Assembly (NCBI GenBank): GCA_934533135.1
Contig: CAKTBG010000013.1
Location: 1-63,522, forward strand
Reading direction: 5' to 3'
Origin: an uncultured Faecalibacterium sp.
GTDB lineage: Bacteria > Bacillota > Clostridia > Oscillospirales > Ruminococcaceae
DNA: 63,522 bases
The notes beneath the pieces are model-generated. The model was not told where the DNA came from. It did not search any database and saw only the letters and a list, made by a program, of their open reading frames with translations. The position numbers and the translations under genes were made by a program. This document shows positions 22,718 through 32,180 of the stretch, piece after piece; position 1 is the stretch's first letter; each line of letters opens with the position of its first letter.

Positions 22718-23539
22718 TCAAAAAGCGTTGCCGCGCATTGCATCCCCGGGCAGAAACTTCTCAATGGCGTCCTGCACGCATTTTTCCCAGAACCGCCACT
22801 CGTGGTCGTAGCCCTCCGCCTCGAGGAATGCAGCGGGCAGGCCGCACGCCTTCGCCCATGCGCGGTACTGGACAAAATTTTCGTACATCAACGCATCTTT
22901 GGTGCCGCAGGCGAAATAAAGCTTGGGCAGAGCGGGGTTCTTGGCCATTTCCGAGGTCTTATCCCATGTGTTCTGGTACGACGCCAGCCAGCCGTCTAAG
23001 CCGCCGGCGTTGGCCAGCCGGTTTTTGTTCCGGCCGCCCCAGACGCCGCCATCCTCCAGCTGCCGCATATCCTGCGGCACACAGGACATACTGTACATCG
23101 CCGCAAATTTTTCCGGGTAGGCAAAGGCATACATGATCGCGCCCCGCCCTCCCATGGACAGACCCGCAATGAAGTTGTCCTTCTTCTCTTTGCTGGCCGG
23201 GAACCAGCCATAGACCAGCGGCATCAGCTCCTCGGTGAGGTAATCCCACATCCTGCAGCCCACGCCGAAGCCATCCCAGTTGGCATAATCGGTGTTCTGC
23301 GCCGAGGGCATCACCACGATCAGGTCTTTCTCGCAGGCATACAGCTCCACATTGCTCTTCCGCAGCCAGTCGGTGTAATCGCCGAAGGTGCCGTGAAGCA
23401 GCCAGAGCACCGGGAATTTCTTCCCGCTGGCGTAGAACGCACCCGGCTCTTCGGTGCGGGGCAGGTCGGGCAGCAGGAGGTTCACATCGGTGTTGCCTGC
23501 CAGATACTTGCTCTGAAAATTCAGATGTACCAGTGCCAT
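22718..23539 (-). CDS. Alpha/beta-hydrolase esterase (esterase D/Fes-like, PF00756 type)
   Basis: A 273-residue hydrolase. The catalytic Ser is in GLSMGGRGA near residue 145. The oxyanion region is LWLLHGTFGDYTDW near 46, the likely acid is Asp in the G-T-K-D-A segment near 215, and the His is in GYDHEWRFW near 245. No signal peptide is seen, so it should act in the cytoplasm. It starts one base after the sulfatase stop (stop at 23541), so the pair is tightly coupled. A deacetylation or de-esterification step on an imported sugar is plausible. Confidence 0.8.
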   Translation of the reverse strand: MALVHLNFQSKYLAGNTDVNLLLPDLPRTEEPGAFYASGKKFPVLWLLHGTFGDYTDWLRKSNVELYACEKDLIVVMPSAQNTDYANWDGFGVGCRMWDYLTEELMPLVYGWFPASKEKKDNFIAGLSMGGRGAIMYAFAYPEKFAAMYSMSCVPQDMRQLEDGGVWGGRNKNRLANAGGLDGWLASYQNTWDKTSEMAKNPALPKLYFACGTKDALMYENFVQYRAWAKACGLPAAFLEAEGYDHEWRFWEKCVQDAIEKFLPGDAMRGNAF

Positions 23540-23540
23540 C

Positions 23541-25175
23541 TCAGTTTCCCTTTTCTTCCTGCTGTCTGCGGTACTGGAGCAATGCCTGCAGGATCAGCGG
23601 CATCTTCCACACGCCGCCTGCGATGGTCTGCTTGAGGAACGCTTCCTCGTCCGCATTTTCGGCATGGCTCTTCGTCATGTTAAACAGCATCTTGTCGTTG
23701 AAGCGGGCGTCATAATCCAGCGGCACGATGTCGCAGGTGTCCTGATACCAGTGGAGCTGTGCCCGCTGCATCTTGGCGATCCGGGCGGCGTATTCCGGGT
23801 CGCGGATGGCGTTGTGCCGCTCGCCGGGGTCTTTCTCGAGGTCATAGAACTCATCGTGGCTCTCGTCCACCCGGCTGATGTACTTATACCGGCCATCAAA
23901 GATCATGGTGCCCTTCTCGTGGGTGTCATCCTCCCGCATGGCCGTCTGCCGGGGCCAGTAGACGAAGCTGGGCGGCGAACCGTTGGGGCCGTTGATGTGG
24001 CTCTCGTCGCAGTGGATCTCGCCGGGCATCCGTCCGCCCTCGCAGAAGGTATACTCCCGCAGCTTCACGCGCCGGTCGGCGAGGATGGGGCGCAGGCTTT
24101 TGCCGAACTGGGTGTGGTCGGGCGTCACGCCCGCAAAATCCATCACCGTGCCGTACAGATCCACCAATTCCACCAGCGAATCCGACACGCCCGGGTCGAG
24201 CTGCACCCCCTTGGGGGGCTTTACGAGGAAGGGCACGCTGACAAGGCACTCTTCAAAGCAGTTCTGGGCTTTTTCGGGGATGCCGTAGTCGCCGTCAAAA
24301 TCGCCGTGGTCGCTGAGGAAGAAGATGGCCGTGTCGTCGTAGATGCCGGCTTTCTTCAGCGCATCGCAGAGACGGCCGAACTGGGCATCCACCTTCATGC
24401 ACATGGCCAGATACACCGCCCGCAGTTCGGTCCACTCTTCTTCGGTGTAGTCCTGCATATGCTGCAGCTCGCGGAGCCGCTGCTCCATCTTGGGCTTGCC
24501 GTCGCACTCTTCCGCTTTGATCCGGGGCGGGATCTTGCTGCGGTCAATGGCCGAGTAATACGGCTCTTCCACCGCGTAGGGCGTGTGGGGGAACATCAGC
24601 CCCACAAAGGCGCAGATGGGTCGGTCGTCCACCGGATGGGTCATCCGGTGGATCAGGGCATCCACGGCTTCATCATCCCGGCTGTAATTTTTTCCGTTTT
24701 CATCCTGTGCCAGACGCCCCTCGAAGTGGGAGTAGAAATTCTTGCCGTCCATCGGGCCGCGGATGCCCGGGTTCTCCGGGCCGGGAGCCTTTTTGCACTG
24801 GCCGCCGTAATAGACCTCCGTGGCGTTCTGCTCGATCCAGCCCGGATACTGGGCGGCAAAGAGGTCGTTGCGGTCGTTCATCCAGACGTAATAGCCGTCC
24901 TGCTTGAGTTCCGACAGGAAGGTGCTCTCCCCCGGGCGGAGCAGGTAGGCCATGGTGCGGTGCCCCTGCACATGGGGGTACAGGCCGGTGAAAAAACTGC
25001 ACCGGCTGGGCACACAGACCGGGTTCTGGCAGGCGGTGTGCCGGAAGGACACCGCGTCCTCCTGCACAAACCGATCCAGATGGGGCGTTCTCGCCGCCGG
25101 GTTCCCCATGTGGCCCATGGTGTCCACCCGCATTTCGTCGGGGTTGAAGATGATGATGTGCGGTCGCTTGCTCAT
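23541..25175 (-). CDS. Type I sulfatase, cytoplasmic (sulfatase 1)
   Basis: A 544-residue alkaline-phosphatase-fold sulfatase. The formylglycine motif CVPSRCSFFTG lies near residue 54, so the active-site Cys must be oxidised by a maturation enzyme not found in this window. Metal ligands expected in the family are visible in IIFNPDEMR near the N-terminus and in SDHGDFDG near 295. No signal peptide precedes the catalytic domain. A substrate inside the cell is therefore likely, matching the ABC importer upstream. The sequence differs clearly from the other two sulfatases of the locus, which share a CMPAR motif. Confidence 0.85.
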   Translation of the reverse strand: MSKRPHIIIFNPDEMRVDTMGHMGNPAARTPHLDRFVQEDAVSFRHTACQNPVCVPSRCSFFTGLYPHVQGHRTMAYLLRPGESTFLSELKQDGYYVWMNDRNDLFAAQYPGWIEQNATEVYYGGQCKKAPGPENPGIRGPMDGKNFYSHFEGRLAQDENGKNYSRDDEAVDALIHRMTHPVDDRPICAFVGLMFPHTPYAVEEPYYSAIDRSKIPPRIKAEECDGKPKMEQRLRELQHMQDYTEEEWTELRAVYLAMCMKVDAQFGRLCDALKKAGIYDDTAIFFLSDHGDFDGDYGIPEKAQNCFEECLVSVPFLVKPPKGVQLDPGVSDSLVELVDLYGTVMDFAGVTPDHTQFGKSLRPILADRRVKLREYTFCEGGRMPGEIHCDESHINGPNGSPPSFVYWPRQTAMREDDTHEKGTMIFDGRYKYISRVDESHDEFYDLEKDPGERHNAIRDPEYAARIAKMQRAQLHWYQDTCDIVPLDYDARFNDKMLFNMTKSHAENADEEAFLKQTIAGGVWKMPLILQALLQYRRQQEEKGN

Positions 25176-25204
25176 GTGGTTTTCTCCTTTATTTTTTTAT
25201 TTAC

Positions 25205-26707
25205 TTAATTAAACCACAAATCATAGCTGTTGTAAATCTCTTTCGGTGCATCGTTTTCCTGCAGCAGGGCAACGATCGCGGCCTTGAGCCGTGCGGTCAC
25301 GGCGGCATCGTGGAGGGGATGCTCCTCGTGCGGGTCGTTCTGCAGGTCAAACAGCAGCTCGTCGCCCCGCTGCATCCCGGCAACGTTTTTCACGGCGCAG
25401 GGGATCCTGAGCACCTTGCAGCCTTTGGTGAAGGAGAATCCGTCCACAAACTCGGCCTGCTGCAGCTCCGCCGGGCTGAACCGCGCCCTCATGTGGGTGG
25501 GCATCAGGGTGTACTCGTAGAAGCATTCTACTTCCGGCTTCGGCATCACCAGCAGCTTGTACCGGCCGTCGGTGACATCCAGCGTGCCGCCGTGGTAGCC
25601 GAAGAGGGCGTACTCCCGCACCGGGGCATCGCTGGCCACGGCCTCCCGCAGAGGCTTGCCGGTCATGTCCTTGGGCACAGGCACACCGAAGAACTCCAGC
25701 AGGGTGGGCGCGAGGTCAATGGTCTGGACGAGGGCCTTGCGGTGGGCGTTCTGCACGCCGCTGCGGGGATCCCAGAGAAAGAGGGGCGTGTGCATCGTCT
25801 CCTGATAGTCCGGCATCGAACCCTTGGACCACCAGCCGTGCTCACTGAGCATATAGCCATGGTCGGTGTTGACGATGAGCAGGGTGTCCTTCCACAGGTC
25901 ATGCTTGTCGAACTCGTCCAGCACCCTGCCGAGGCTCTCGTCGCAGAAGGCCAGCAGTGCCAGATAGTGGGTCTTGAAGTTGTAGACGTCGTCCTCGCTC
26001 TCGGTGACAGGGGCGTAGGGCGGCCAGTCCAGCTCGTTCAGGCGGTCGGGGTCGAAGACCTGACGGATGTACCTGCCCGGCGCGTCGAACGGCTCATGGG
26101 GGTCAAAGGTCTCAATCTGGAGGAACCAGTTGTCCTCCTGCCAGTTCTTCTGCAGAAAGTCCACGCCCTGCGCAAAGGTTCTGGCCTGCGGGAAATCCGC
26201 ATCCGAGGTGCGGGCGGCGCGGTTGATCATGTCCTGCCCGTGCATCTTGTTGAACATCTTCTTGAAGCCTTCGGATGCGCCCTCGGGCAGCGGATGGCTG
26301 TGGGTGCTCTCCGGATAGGGTGCGGCACTGGCCTGCCACGGGTCGCCCTCCTGCCCGCGGTTGCACTCCCATGTGCTGTACCGGGTGCAGTAGGTCGCGC
26401 CGCCGTCCTCCACATAATGATTGTGGTCGGTCACGATCCGGGTATACACGCCGTTCTGCTTGAGCAGCTCGGGCATCGAGTCGTCGAACGGCTCGATGGG
26501 ACCCCAGCTGCGGTGCAGGAAGTTGGCGCGGCCGGTGTGCAGCTCCCGGCGGGCCGGCATACAGGGCATACTGCACACATAGCTGTTGTCAAAGATGGCC
26601 GTGTGCGCGGCCAGCCGCTCGAAGTTGGGCAGGTGGAGCTGTTTGCCGCCGTAGCAGGGCAGATAGTCCAGCCGCAGGGAATCGTACATTACCATAACTG
26701 CTTTCAT
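25205..26707 (-). CDS. Type I sulfatase with CMPAR active site (sulfatase 2)
   Basis: A 500-residue sulfatase. The formylglycine motif reads CMPARRELHTGR near residue 49, fitting C-x-P-x-R with the T-G-R end. Early metal-binding residues lie in VMYDSLRLDYL, and NTDHGYMLSEHGWW near 280 holds the usual Asp-His pair. There is no signal peptide. It is closely related to sulfatase 3 (36253-37761), with shared blocks such as LHRSWGP, PFDDSMPELLKQ and YTLMPTHMRARF, so they arose by duplication and now flank the importer genes. A hairpin terminator precedes it, so it may be transcribed separately or by read-through. Confidence 0.85.
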   Translation of the reverse strand: MKAVMVMYDSLRLDYLPCYGGKQLHLPNFERLAAHTAIFDNSYVCSMPCMPARRELHTGRANFLHRSWGPIEPFDDSMPELLKQNGVYTRIVTDHNHYVEDGGATYCTRYSTWECNRGQEGDPWQASAAPYPESTHSHPLPEGASEGFKKMFNKMHGQDMINRAARTSDADFPQARTFAQGVDFLQKNWQEDNWFLQIETFDPHEPFDAPGRYIRQVFDPDRLNELDWPPYAPVTESEDDVYNFKTHYLALLAFCDESLGRVLDEFDKHDLWKDTLLIVNTDHGYMLSEHGWWSKGSMPDYQETMHTPLFLWDPRSGVQNAHRKALVQTIDLAPTLLEFFGVPVPKDMTGKPLREAVASDAPVREYALFGYHGGTLDVTDGRYKLLVMPKPEVECFYEYTLMPTHMRARFSPAELQQAEFVDGFSFTKGCKVLRIPCAVKNVAGMQRGDELLFDLQNDPHEEHPLHDAAVTARLKAAIVALLQENDAPKEIYNSYDLWFN

Positions 26708-26732
26708 GCAAAAACCTCCTTCACGACAAAAG

Positions 26733-26775
26733 CCCTCTCCTCCCCGTAAGGATTGGAAAGGGCTTTCGTCATTTG
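26733..26775 (-). terminator. Hairpin between the importer operon and sulfatase 2
   Basis: AAAGCCCTTTCC and GGAGAGGGCTTT arms followed by TTGTCG on the minus strand. It probably ends or attenuates the ABC operon. Confidence 0.6.
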
Positions 26776-26823
26776 CGATAAGAATGAGTGAATGAATCGG
26801 AGAACGATAATCGCTTAATTAAA

Positions 26824-27858
26824 TCAGGAAGCTGCGGCCCTCTTTTCAGCCAGCTTCCTTTCGGCCACAGCCAGACGCGCCTTGCGTGCCTTATGGTAGG
26901 CGATCCTGCTGGAGTTGGTGTTGTAGATCACGAAGATCAGAAACAGCGCGTAGACCACAACATTCTGGACGCTGGAGGACAGACCCAGCTTGGTCAGGCC
27001 GAGGATGATGATGTTCACGGTGACGGAACCCATCAGGATGCCCAGTTCACGGTTGTGGCAGAGCAGGCCGATCCACGTGCCGAGAACCATCGGGAACATA
27101 TTGGTAAAGACCTTGCCATTGGAGCTCATGCCGAGAACGGGGGTCAGGTTGCCCTGATAGATGGTGGTAAACACGCCTGCGCAGGCCACCAGCACACCGG
27201 CGATGACGTAGCAGAGCACACAGTTGGAATAGATGTTGATGCCGGCATCGGCGGCAAGCTTTTGGCTGCCCTGAATGGCGCGGTACTTGAAACCGAAGCT
27301 GGACAGCTGGAACAGATAGTAGGCTGCCAGCACGATGGCCGCCGAGACGATGATGACGAAGGTGATGTTGGACAGGATGTCCACGCCCGGCTTGCCGAAG
27401 AGGATGACGCCCTGCTGGTTGTTGATGGCAAAGCAGACACACTCAAACACCAGCGTCATGCCGAGACCCAGCACCATGGGGAGGATGCGGAGCTTGATGA
27501 AGACAAATCCGATGACCAAGCCGCAGATGCCGCCCACGACCATGGAGAGGAGCAGTACGCCGATGCCGCCGAGGTGGAACATCAACGCGATGTTGCCGCC
27601 GAAGATGACGCCCGCGTACATCTGTGCGCCCAGCGAAAGATCCATGCGGCCGCAGTTCAGGTTGGCACCGATGGCCAGCGCAAAGGCCAGTGACGAGATC
27701 AGGTTGCGGAACAGGGTCTTGACGTCGGCCGCGTTGTTGATGACGCCCATACCGGCAAAGGCCATGTCGATCACCTGCATGATCGCCCATGCGATCAGCG
27801 GCACTGCCGCCGCTTTTGCGATCCGGATCAGCAGATCCTTTGTTCGATTCGATTTCAT
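26824..27858 (-). CDS. RbsC-like sugar ABC transporter permease (permease 2)
   Basis: A 344-residue inner-membrane permease of the ribose/galactose-type carbohydrate importers, with about 9-10 hydrophobic segments. The R-M-D-L-S-L-G-A-Q block near residue 75 corresponds to the G-x-I-D-L-S-V-G block of RbsC. The start at 27858 (M-K-S-N-R) is preferred because a GGAAGGAA run lies upstream; the frame opens 11 codons earlier. It follows the binding-protein gene and pairs with permease 1 (29274-30284), so the channel is likely a heterodimer, unlike ribose systems with one permease. Confidence 0.85.
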   Translation of the reverse strand: MKSNRTKDLLIRIAKAAAVPLIAWAIMQVIDMAFAGMGVINNAADVKTLFRNLISSLAFALAIGANLNCGRMDLSLGAQMYAGVIFGGNIALMFHLGGIGVLLLSMVVGGICGLVIGFVFIKLRILPMVLGLGMTLVFECVCFAINNQQGVILFGKPGVDILSNITFVIIVSAAIVLAAYYLFQLSSFGFKYRAIQGSQKLAADAGINIYSNCVLCYVIAGVLVACAGVFTTIYQGNLTPVLGMSSNGKVFTNMFPMVLGTWIGLLCHNRELGILMGSVTVNIIILGLTKLGLSSSVQNVVVYALFLIFVIYNTNSSRIAYHKARKARLAVAERKLAEKRAAAS

Positions 27859-27904
27859 AGCGCAATTCCTTCCTTCCTGCTGTGGCCGCACTGCCGGGGT
27901 TTTC

Positions 27905-29203
27905 TCAGCCCAGACGTGCCTTGATCGCGTCGTAATCCATGGCGTAGATGTTATTCTGAATATCCTCGTTGGTCAGGCCCGGGGTCTGCTCGGCCAGCAG
28001 GCTGTCGATGAAGTCGTAGTCGGCGACCCATGCGCCCTCTTTATCCCAGCCGGACATGGCTTCCAGCTGCTCGGGGCTGGTGACGGCGTTCATCCGGAAC
28101 AGGTTGACGCTGGGCTTGCCGTCGCTGTCGCGGACAGCCTCCGAATGACCGGTCAGCAGGTTGTAGATCTTGGAGAAGCCCATGGCACTGACAATGGAGG
28201 TAAACTTGACCGTGGACATGGACAGAGCCTGATTGCCGAAGATGTCGGTGGCGTTCATGGCAGAGGTCAGAGCCTCGCCGAAGGTGCCGAAGCCGATGAC
28301 GGTGAAGTCCTTGTTCATCGCGCTCTCCAGCTCGTTGACCATGGTCATGATGTTGCCGATGACGTTGGGGGCCATCAGGACGTAGTCATACTTGCCGGTC
28401 TGCAGGGCCGCGTTCAGGCCTTCCAGCCAGCCGCTGGTCTGCGGTCCGCCGGGATAGCAGTAAACATCCAGTCCGGCACTGTTGGGCGCATCGACGGGAG
28501 CAGAGTCGGCGTAGTAGACGCTGGTCTCCTGATCGAATTTCATGCCGTACAGATCTTCCAGTGCGGCCATCATGTTGGACGAAATTTCGGTCTGCTGGGC
28601 GTTGCCCTGATAGGCCATGCCGGTGCCGATGATGAAGCCGTGGGGCTTGCTGGTATCCAGCGTCTCCTCCAGATAATCCTTGAACAGCTTACCGGTGGCG
28701 GGCTGGTCGGCCATGAACGCGCCGCCGAAGTTCTCATAGTCGGCATTGTACACATTGTCGTTTGCGCTGTTGCGGCCGCCGTTCTCGCAGTAGACCATGT
28801 CGTACTCGGCGCACAGCTCCACCAGCTGCTGGGTGTTGGCACCCACGGCATAGTAGTTGATGATGCCCTTGCAGCCGGCGTCGGCGGCGTTCTCGATGAA
28901 GGTCATGGTAGCGTTCAGGTCGGAGCAGGCCTCCGAGAACATAAACTCGCAGTTGTAGTGGGGTGCCACATAGTTGCGGAACCACTCGGCGCGGTTGGTG
29001 GACTCGTCGTTCAGCTGGACTTCGACGACGCCGATCTTGAACTTCTCGTGGCTGGACGGGTCAGCTGCACCGGCAGCGGAAGAGGCCGTAGAACCAGCGG
29101 TGGAAGAAGCCTTGGAGGACGAACCGCCGCAGGCGGTCAGAAAGGCAGACAGACCCAGAACCGACGTGGCGGCGAGGAAGTTTCTTCTCGAAATTTTACG
29201 CAT
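27905..29203 (-). CDS. Sugar ABC transporter substrate-binding lipoprotein
   Basis: A 432-residue periplasmic-binding-protein-type receptor. The N-terminus has S-R-R-N-F-L, a hydrophobic stretch and the lipobox L-T-A-C at about residue 25, then a Ser/Ala-rich linker, so it is anchored by a lipid on the outer face. The twin Arg resembles a Tat signal, although use of Tat is not certain. The mature part fits type I sugar-binding proteins, starting F-K-I-G-V-V-E-V-Q. It lies between the two permease genes and should deliver the ligand, proposed here to be a sulfated sugar, to the importer. Confidence 0.85.
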   Translation of the reverse strand: MRKISRRNFLAATSVLGLSAFLTACGGSSSKASSTAGSTASSAAGAADPSSHEKFKIGVVEVQLNDESTNRAEWFRNYVAPHYNCEFMFSEACSDLNATMTFIENAADAGCKGIINYYAVGANTQQLVELCAEYDMVYCENGGRNSANDNVYNADYENFGGAFMADQPATGKLFKDYLEETLDTSKPHGFIIGTGMAYQGNAQQTEISSNMMAALEDLYGMKFDQETSVYYADSAPVDAPNSAGLDVYCYPGGPQTSGWLEGLNAALQTGKYDYVLMAPNVIGNIMTMVNELESAMNKDFTVIGFGTFGEALTSAMNATDIFGNQALSMSTVKFTSIVSAMGFSKIYNLLTGHSEAVRDSDGKPSVNLFRMNAVTSPEQLEAMSGWDKEGAWVADYDFIDSLLAEQTPGLTNEDIQNNIYAMDYDAIKARLG

Positions 29204-29273
29204 GATGGTGTTCTCCTTCTATCGTGTTGTTATTTTTTCTGCGCGCTGTGCCAGCGGCAGAGACAGGCGTTTT

Positions 29274-30284
29274 TTAGAACTGCTGGCGGCTGGGGAGGGT
29301 CTTCTGACGCTCGCTGTTCAGGTAGACCAGCAGCAGGAAGATGATGCCGCGGAAGAGCTGGATGCTGGTGGACGGGATGCCCATCATCAGCAGACCCTTA
29401 TTCAGCATGGTGACGGTGATGGCACCCAAAAGACCCGCATAGCAGTTGGACTTGGTGCCGCCGAAGATGGACATACCGCCCAGAACCGTTGCCAGCATAA
29501 CGTCGGTGCCCATGCCGGTGCCGACCGTGGCCGCCACGTTTGCGGTGCGGATGGTCTGGTATACTCCGGCCAAGCCGACGCCGACACCCGCAAACAGGAA
29601 CGAAATGTACTGGGTCTTTTTGGCATTGATGCCGGTCTGGATAGCGCACTTCTCATTGCCACCGATGAAGCGGAGCTTGCGGCCGATGGCCGTCTTGTGA
29701 TAGAGCAGCAGGCAGATGCCGAAGTACGCGATGAAGCTGATGTAGCGGAAGGGGCCTTCCAGCGTCTTGCTGATGTTGTAATCCACACCGATGGGTTCTG
29801 CGCCCACCAGCACCGTGCAGATCGCACTGTAAATGGACATAGCGACGATGGCGACCATGGCGGGTTTGACGTTGAACGTAACGCACAAGGTGCAGTTGAA
29901 GAGCATCAGGACAACGCCCATCACCATGGTAACGACCACGACCACAGCCATGCTGTTGGTGACGCTGTAGGTCATTGCGCCGAGGCAGCAGGCCAGACCC
30001 ATCGCGTTGCCCACCGAGAAGTCGATGTTGCCGGTGGTGTAGATGAAGGCCACGGCGGTGGCCATCGTGCCGGTGATGAAACTCTGGTTGATGATGCCCT
30101 TGAGGACGCTCTTTTTCAGGAATTCACCGCCCGTTGCAATGGTGAAGAAGACGAAGATGACCACCAGCATCGCCAGCGGGAAAACCAATGGGAAGAAGCG
30201 GTTGTTTTTGAGGATGTCGATCCGATCCATCACGGTCAGGTCGGCATGGTGTTCTTTCTTTACTGCTGCGGATGAAGTAGCCAT
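29274..30284 (-). CDS. RbsC-like sugar ABC transporter permease (permease 1)
   Basis: A 336-residue permease with about 10 membrane segments. The RbsC-family block G-N-I-D-F-S-V-G-N-A near residue 85 and the cytoplasmic loop G-I-N-A-K-K-T-Q-Y near 220, which contacts the ATPase, are clear. G-G-M-S-I-F-G-G near 270 is also typical. The start at 30284 is chosen because AAAGGAGG lies 9 bases upstream; an ATG three codons earlier touches the binding site. It follows the ATPase gene by 18 bp. Confidence 0.85.
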   Translation of the reverse strand: MATSSAAVKKEHHADLTVMDRIDILKNNRFFPLVFPLAMLVVIFVFFTIATGGEFLKKSVLKGIINQSFITGTMATAVAFIYTTGNIDFSVGNAMGLACCLGAMTYSVTNSMAVVVVVTMVMGVVLMLFNCTLCVTFNVKPAMVAIVAMSIYSAICTVLVGAEPIGVDYNISKTLEGPFRYISFIAYFGICLLLYHKTAIGRKLRFIGGNEKCAIQTGINAKKTQYISFLFAGVGVGLAGVYQTIRTANVAATVGTGMGTDVMLATVLGGMSIFGGTKSNCYAGLLGAITVTMLNKGLLMMGIPSTSIQLFRGIIFLLLVYLNSERQKTLPSRQQF

Positions 30285-30302
30285 AACGCGCATCCTCCTT
30301 TC

Positions 30303-31811
30303 TCAAATCATACAGTCGATCAGCTCCGTGCTGTCGAAGCCGTCGGTGCGCCAGAACTCGCCGGTGATCGCGCCGTCCTTCATGATGATCAGACGGTCGG
30401 ACATACCGCACAGCTCTGGAAGCTCCTCCGAGATCAGCACGATGGATTTGCCCCGCTTTTTCATGTCGTTGATGAGCTTGTACATCGAGGCTTTCACGCC
30501 GATGTCCACGCCGCGGGTGGGGCAGTCGAGGATCAGGATGTCCGCATCTGCGGCCAGCCATTTGCCAAAGACGACTTTCTGCTTGTTGCCGCCGGACATG
30601 GCACTGACGGGCTGGAAGATGCTGTTGCACTTGATGGCCAGCTCATCGACCTGCAGCTGTGCATACTCTTTTTCCTTCTTATCCGAGATGAAGATGCCGA
30701 AGCCGCGGTTGGCCTTGTAGCCAGTGGACTGGATGTTGACGCCGATGGTGCCGTTCAGCACCAGCGACTCCTGATCGCGGTTTTTGGAGACGTAGCCCAT
30801 GCCGTGTGCGAAGGCGATCTCCGGGCTCTTGACTTCCACATCGTCCTTGGTCAGGGTAACCTTGCCGGTCAGCACATCTTCCAGACCATAGAGGGCGCGG
30901 CCCAGCGTGTGCATTCCGCACTCGGACAGACCGCCGATGCCGAGGATCTCGCCCTTGTGCAGCTCGATGTCGAAGCACAGCAGATTCTGCATGGTGGTCA
31001 GGTTTTCGGCCCGGAGCACCACCTCGCTGCTGTAACCGTCCAGATCGGAGCGGTAGTAGTCGCCCTTGACGTCACGGCCGATCATCATCTTCTTGATGCG
31101 GTCGGGGTCGTACTCGTTTTTATCCAGCGAGCCGATGATGTCGCCGTCGCGCAGGACAGTCAGGGTGTCGCACTTGTCCATGATCTCTTCGAGGTCGTGG
31201 CTGATGAAGATGACGGCCTTGTTGTCGTCGGCCGCCTTGCGCATCAGCTTGTACAGGATCTCGCGGCCGCTCTCCGAAAGGGCGGTGGTGGTCTCATCGA
31301 CCACGAACATCTCGGGGTCGTGCGCCATGGTCTTGGCGATCTCGATCAGCTTGCGCTGCTCCATATTGTACAGGCGGGTGGGCTTGCCTGCGTCGATGTC
31401 GGTCACGCCGATCTCCCGCAGGGCTTTGTTGGCCGCGTCGATCATCTTCTTTTTGCTGATGATGGGGCCGACCCGGAACTGGTCGTAATCGCCCAGAAAG
31501 ATGTTTTCGGCGACGGTGATGTTGGGGATCGTTCCCATCTCCTGCACGATGATGCCGATGCCCGCATGGATGGCTTCCAGCGACGTTTCGGGCTTCCACG
31601 GTTTGCCTTTGTAAAAGATCTCACCGCTGGTCGCCTGCTGGATACCTGCAATGATGGTGGTGACGGTGGATTTGCCCGAGCCGTTCTCCCCGATCAGGCC
31701 GCGGATCTCGCCCCGTTTGATCTCCATGTTGACATGATTCAGGGCTACAGTCACACCAAAATGTTTGCACAGATCCTTTACCTGAACAAGAACTTCTCCT
31801 TTTTCTGACAT
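30303..31811 (-). CDS. RbsA/MglA-like sugar ABC transporter ATPase, two nucleotide-binding domains
   Basis: A 502-residue double ATPase. Domain 1 has Walker A GENGSGKST near residue 37, a diverged signature region (Y-N-M-E-Q-R-K-L-I-E-I-A) and Walker B M-F-V-V-D-E. Domain 2 has a strongly degenerate Walker A (GGLSECGMHTL, no Gly-Lys-Ser/Thr), signature MSGGNKQK and Walker B D-I-L-I-L-D-C-P. Degenerate second sites are usual in this family. The start at 31811 follows GGAGGAGG; the frame opens 62 codons earlier in the promoter region. It is first in the importer operon, followed by permease 1, binding protein and permease 2. Confidence 0.9.
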   Translation of the reverse strand: MSEKGEVLVQVKDLCKHFGVTVALNHVNMEIKRGEIRGLIGENGSGKSTVTTIIAGIQQATSGEIFYKGKPWKPETSLEAIHAGIGIIVQEMGTIPNITVAENIFLGDYDQFRVGPIISKKKMIDAANKALREIGVTDIDAGKPTRLYNMEQRKLIEIAKTMAHDPEMFVVDETTTALSESGREILYKLMRKAADDNKAVIFISHDLEEIMDKCDTLTVLRDGDIIGSLDKNEYDPDRIKKMMIGRDVKGDYYRSDLDGYSSEVVLRAENLTTMQNLLCFDIELHKGEILGIGGLSECGMHTLGRALYGLEDVLTGKVTLTKDDVEVKSPEIAFAHGMGYVSKNRDQESLVLNGTIGVNIQSTGYKANRGFGIFISDKKEKEYAQLQVDELAIKCNSIFQPVSAMSGGNKQKVVFGKWLAADADILILDCPTRGVDIGVKASMYKLINDMKKRGKSIVLISEELPELCGMSDRLIIMKDGAITGEFWRTDGFDSTELIDCMI

Positions 31812-31929
31812 TGGATGACCTCCTCCGGTGTCTTTACGCCCCTGCCGGAACGAGCGTTTTTCGTTGATGCCAGCATACCACACAAACGATGTACTTACCG
31901 CCACTTTTCTGTCTTTTGGGGTGTCGGTT

Positions 31930-31987
31930 TCCGACTTTTTCCGCACAAGTGCTACAAATCCGACTTTTTCCATGTACACAAGTCGGA
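31930..31987 (-). promoter_or_regulatory. Direct and inverted repeats upstream of the importer operon
   Basis: TCCGACTTTTTCC occurs at 31930-31942 and 31959-31971. The second copy also forms an inverted repeat with AAGTCGGA (31980-31987). They lie 120-175 bp before the ATPase start and are candidate sites for the YesN-type regulator encoded next door. Confidence 0.45.
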
Positions 31988-32018
31988 TTTGGGGCATCCT
32001 TCTTCCAAAAATGTAAAA

Positions 32019-32171
32019 GCCCTCTCAGTCTCGCTGCCGCTCGCCAGCTCATCCTCCCTTTGTCGCTCATGCGACATCTCCCTCCGGCCGGAGGGAGTCT
32101 TTCAAAGGGAGAGCCAAGCCTTGGCTCCCACTCCGGGGGAGCTGGCATTGCGCAGCAATGACTGAGAGGGC
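32019..32171. repeat. Intergenic repeat copy 4 (full length)
   Basis: Termini GCCCTCTCAGTC (32019-32030) and GACTGAGAGGGC (32160-32171) are perfect 12-bp inverted repeats, extending to 15 bp with flanking AAA/TTT. The interior carries the same palindromes as copy 3 in the opposite order. Confidence 0.85.
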
Positions 32172-32180
32172 TTTCTTCAT

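Noticed and set aside
27905..29203. Tat export of the binding protein
   Set aside because: The twin Arg is present, but a lipobox follows directly, and I see no Tat genes to support the route. Kept only as a remark.
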